This document shows positions 63,526 through 64,000 of a stretch of DNA of 64,000 bases, one piece after another. The notes beneath the pieces are model-generated. The model was not told the DNA's origin. It worked only from the letters and a program-made list of their open reading frames with translations, and ran no database searches. This DNA comes from Actinomycetota bacterium (GTDB taxonomy: Bacteria; Actinomycetota; Acidimicrobiia; Acidimicrobiales; Ilumatobacteraceae), in NCBI GenBank assembly GCA_029978335.1, contig JAPOJQ010000002.1, positions 62,001 to 126,000 of the forward strand, written 5' to 3'. The first letter of the stretch is position 1; every line of letters starts with the position of its first letter. The position numbers and the translations under genes are program-made.

Positions 63526-64000
63526 CTACGGAATCAGCACCGCAGGGTTCAGTATCCGATCCGGGTTGAGCGCATCACGCACCGCCCGCATCGCATCGAG
63601 TTCTTCTTGCGACCGCTGCCACGGCAGGTGACGTGCCTTTGCCGTTCCGATGCCGTGTTCGGCGCTGATCGAGCCGCCCATCTCCACCACGGCGTTGAGT
63701 ACCAGATCATCGAGTTCGTCATCGACGCTCAGTGCACCTGTCACGTTCACGTGCAGGTTGCCATCGCCTAAATGTCCGAAAATCCATACATGGGCATCGG
63801 GCCTCGCGCGAGCAATCACTCCCCGCACCCGCTCGACCGCTGAACCCAACACCGCAATCGGAAAGGTCACATCGAACTTGTGCGGTGGCCCAATGCGATT
63901 GATCGCCGAGGTGTGTTCATCGCGGAATCGCCACAGCAAGGAACGCGTCGTCGAATCGGTTGCGACCGCAGCATCGAGCACACCGTCGACCGAGGCGACC
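63526..64000 (-). CDS. FAD-linked oxidase, GlcD-like (5' part beyond window)
   Basis: The C-terminal about 158 codons of a glycolate oxidase subunit/D-lactate dehydrogenase-type flavoprotein; the track's start at 63981 is only an internal Met, and the frame stays open to the window edge. VWIFGHLGDGNLHVNVTG and GGSISAEHGIGTAKARHLP are the conserved metal/flavin-side motifs; ALNPDRILNPAVLIP is the usual C-terminus. Oxidises a 2-hydroxy acid. Confidence 0.9.
   Translation of the reverse strand, partial: VASVDGVLDAAVATDSTTRSLLWRFRDEHTSAINRIGPPHKFDVTFPIAVLGSAVERVRGVIARARPDAHVWIFGHLGDGNLHVNVTGALSVDDELDDLVLNAVVEMGGSISAEHGIGTAKARHLPWQRSQEELDAMRAVRDALNPDRILNPAVLIP

Overview
The window looks like chromosomal DNA of a high-GC actinobacterium, probably of the class Acidimicrobiia (Ilumatobacter-like). 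This is inferred from the roughly 60% GC base use, actinobacterial protein types (LpdA-like quinone reductase, actinobacterial DapD, FurA-KatG pair, MSMEG_1061-type flavoprotein, 13E12/HNH remnant, DUF2256/DUF3253 protein), and mostly short, convergent or overlapping gene ends. No rRNA operon, CRISPR array, complete insertion sequence or prophage was seen. Both window ends cut genes: an LpdA-like reductase on the left and a GlcD-like FAD oxidase on the right. No gene-free stretch exceeds 300 bases.

Layout. 1-7.3 kb: lpdA fragment, the lysS-dapD-EamA run, an alpha/beta hydrolase and two further exporter-type genes (LysE, EamA). 7.4-11.3 kb: nitroreductase, JAMM peptidase, an HNH-endonuclease remnant, smpB, a GNAT acetyltransferase, ssrA (tmRNA) and a small membrane protein. 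11.4-14.9 kb: an acyl-CoA ligase with two hot-dog (MaoC-like) proteins and a divergent TetR regulator. 14.9-16.1 kb: a thioredoxin-fold gene interrupted by one in-frame TGA exactly where a redox cysteine belongs, with a SECIS-like hairpin just downstream. This is the strongest unusual signal in the window: a candidate selenoprotein with a Sec-Gly-Cys motif. 16.3-19.4 kb: a photolyase-like protein whose two domains appear in reversed order, and a secreted collagen-repeat protein. 19.5-24.4 kb: a membrane protein, a cupin, a SET-domain protein, a DODA-type dioxygenase and the furA-katG operon with a perfect palindromic operator candidate.

24.4-36.5 kb: mostly single housekeeping or redox genes (DLH-like hydrolase, DUF167, PPOX flavoprotein, SnoaL-like, Baeyer-Villiger monooxygenase, pentapeptide repeat protein, LLM oxidoreductase, rhodanese, baeRF3 protein, glutaredoxin), then an SbtA-type bicarbonate transporter facing a winged-helix regulator across a near-perfect 12-4-12 palindrome, an FKBP isomerase, a polytopic membrane protein and an SDR. 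36.6-42.1 kb: a four-gene Aap-type amino-acid ABC transporter (binding protein, two unusually long permeases, ATPase). 42.3-55.6 kb: metallo-hydrolase, MFS transporter, OafA/SGNH acyltransferase, amidase, DUF2071, DUF2256/DUF3253, ChbG-like deacetylase, GH13 glucosidase, class III aminotransferase, SDR and acyl-CoA dehydrogenase. 55.7-62.3 kb: a glutamine/glutamate decoding neighbourhood with glnS, tRNA-Gln(CTG), tRNA-Glu(CTC) and gltX, interrupted by two exported proteins, an amidase and a YdcF-like protein. 62.4-64 kb: VIT1-like transporter, DUF2237 protein and the cut FAD oxidase.

How it works together. Three regulated modules can be read from sequence: FurA with KatG (peroxide and iron), a TetR regulator with the acyl-CoA module, and a winged-helix protein with SbtA (inorganic carbon). 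smpB and ssrA form the trans-translation pair, separated only by a convergent GNAT gene. All functional calls are from reading the translations; no database search was run.
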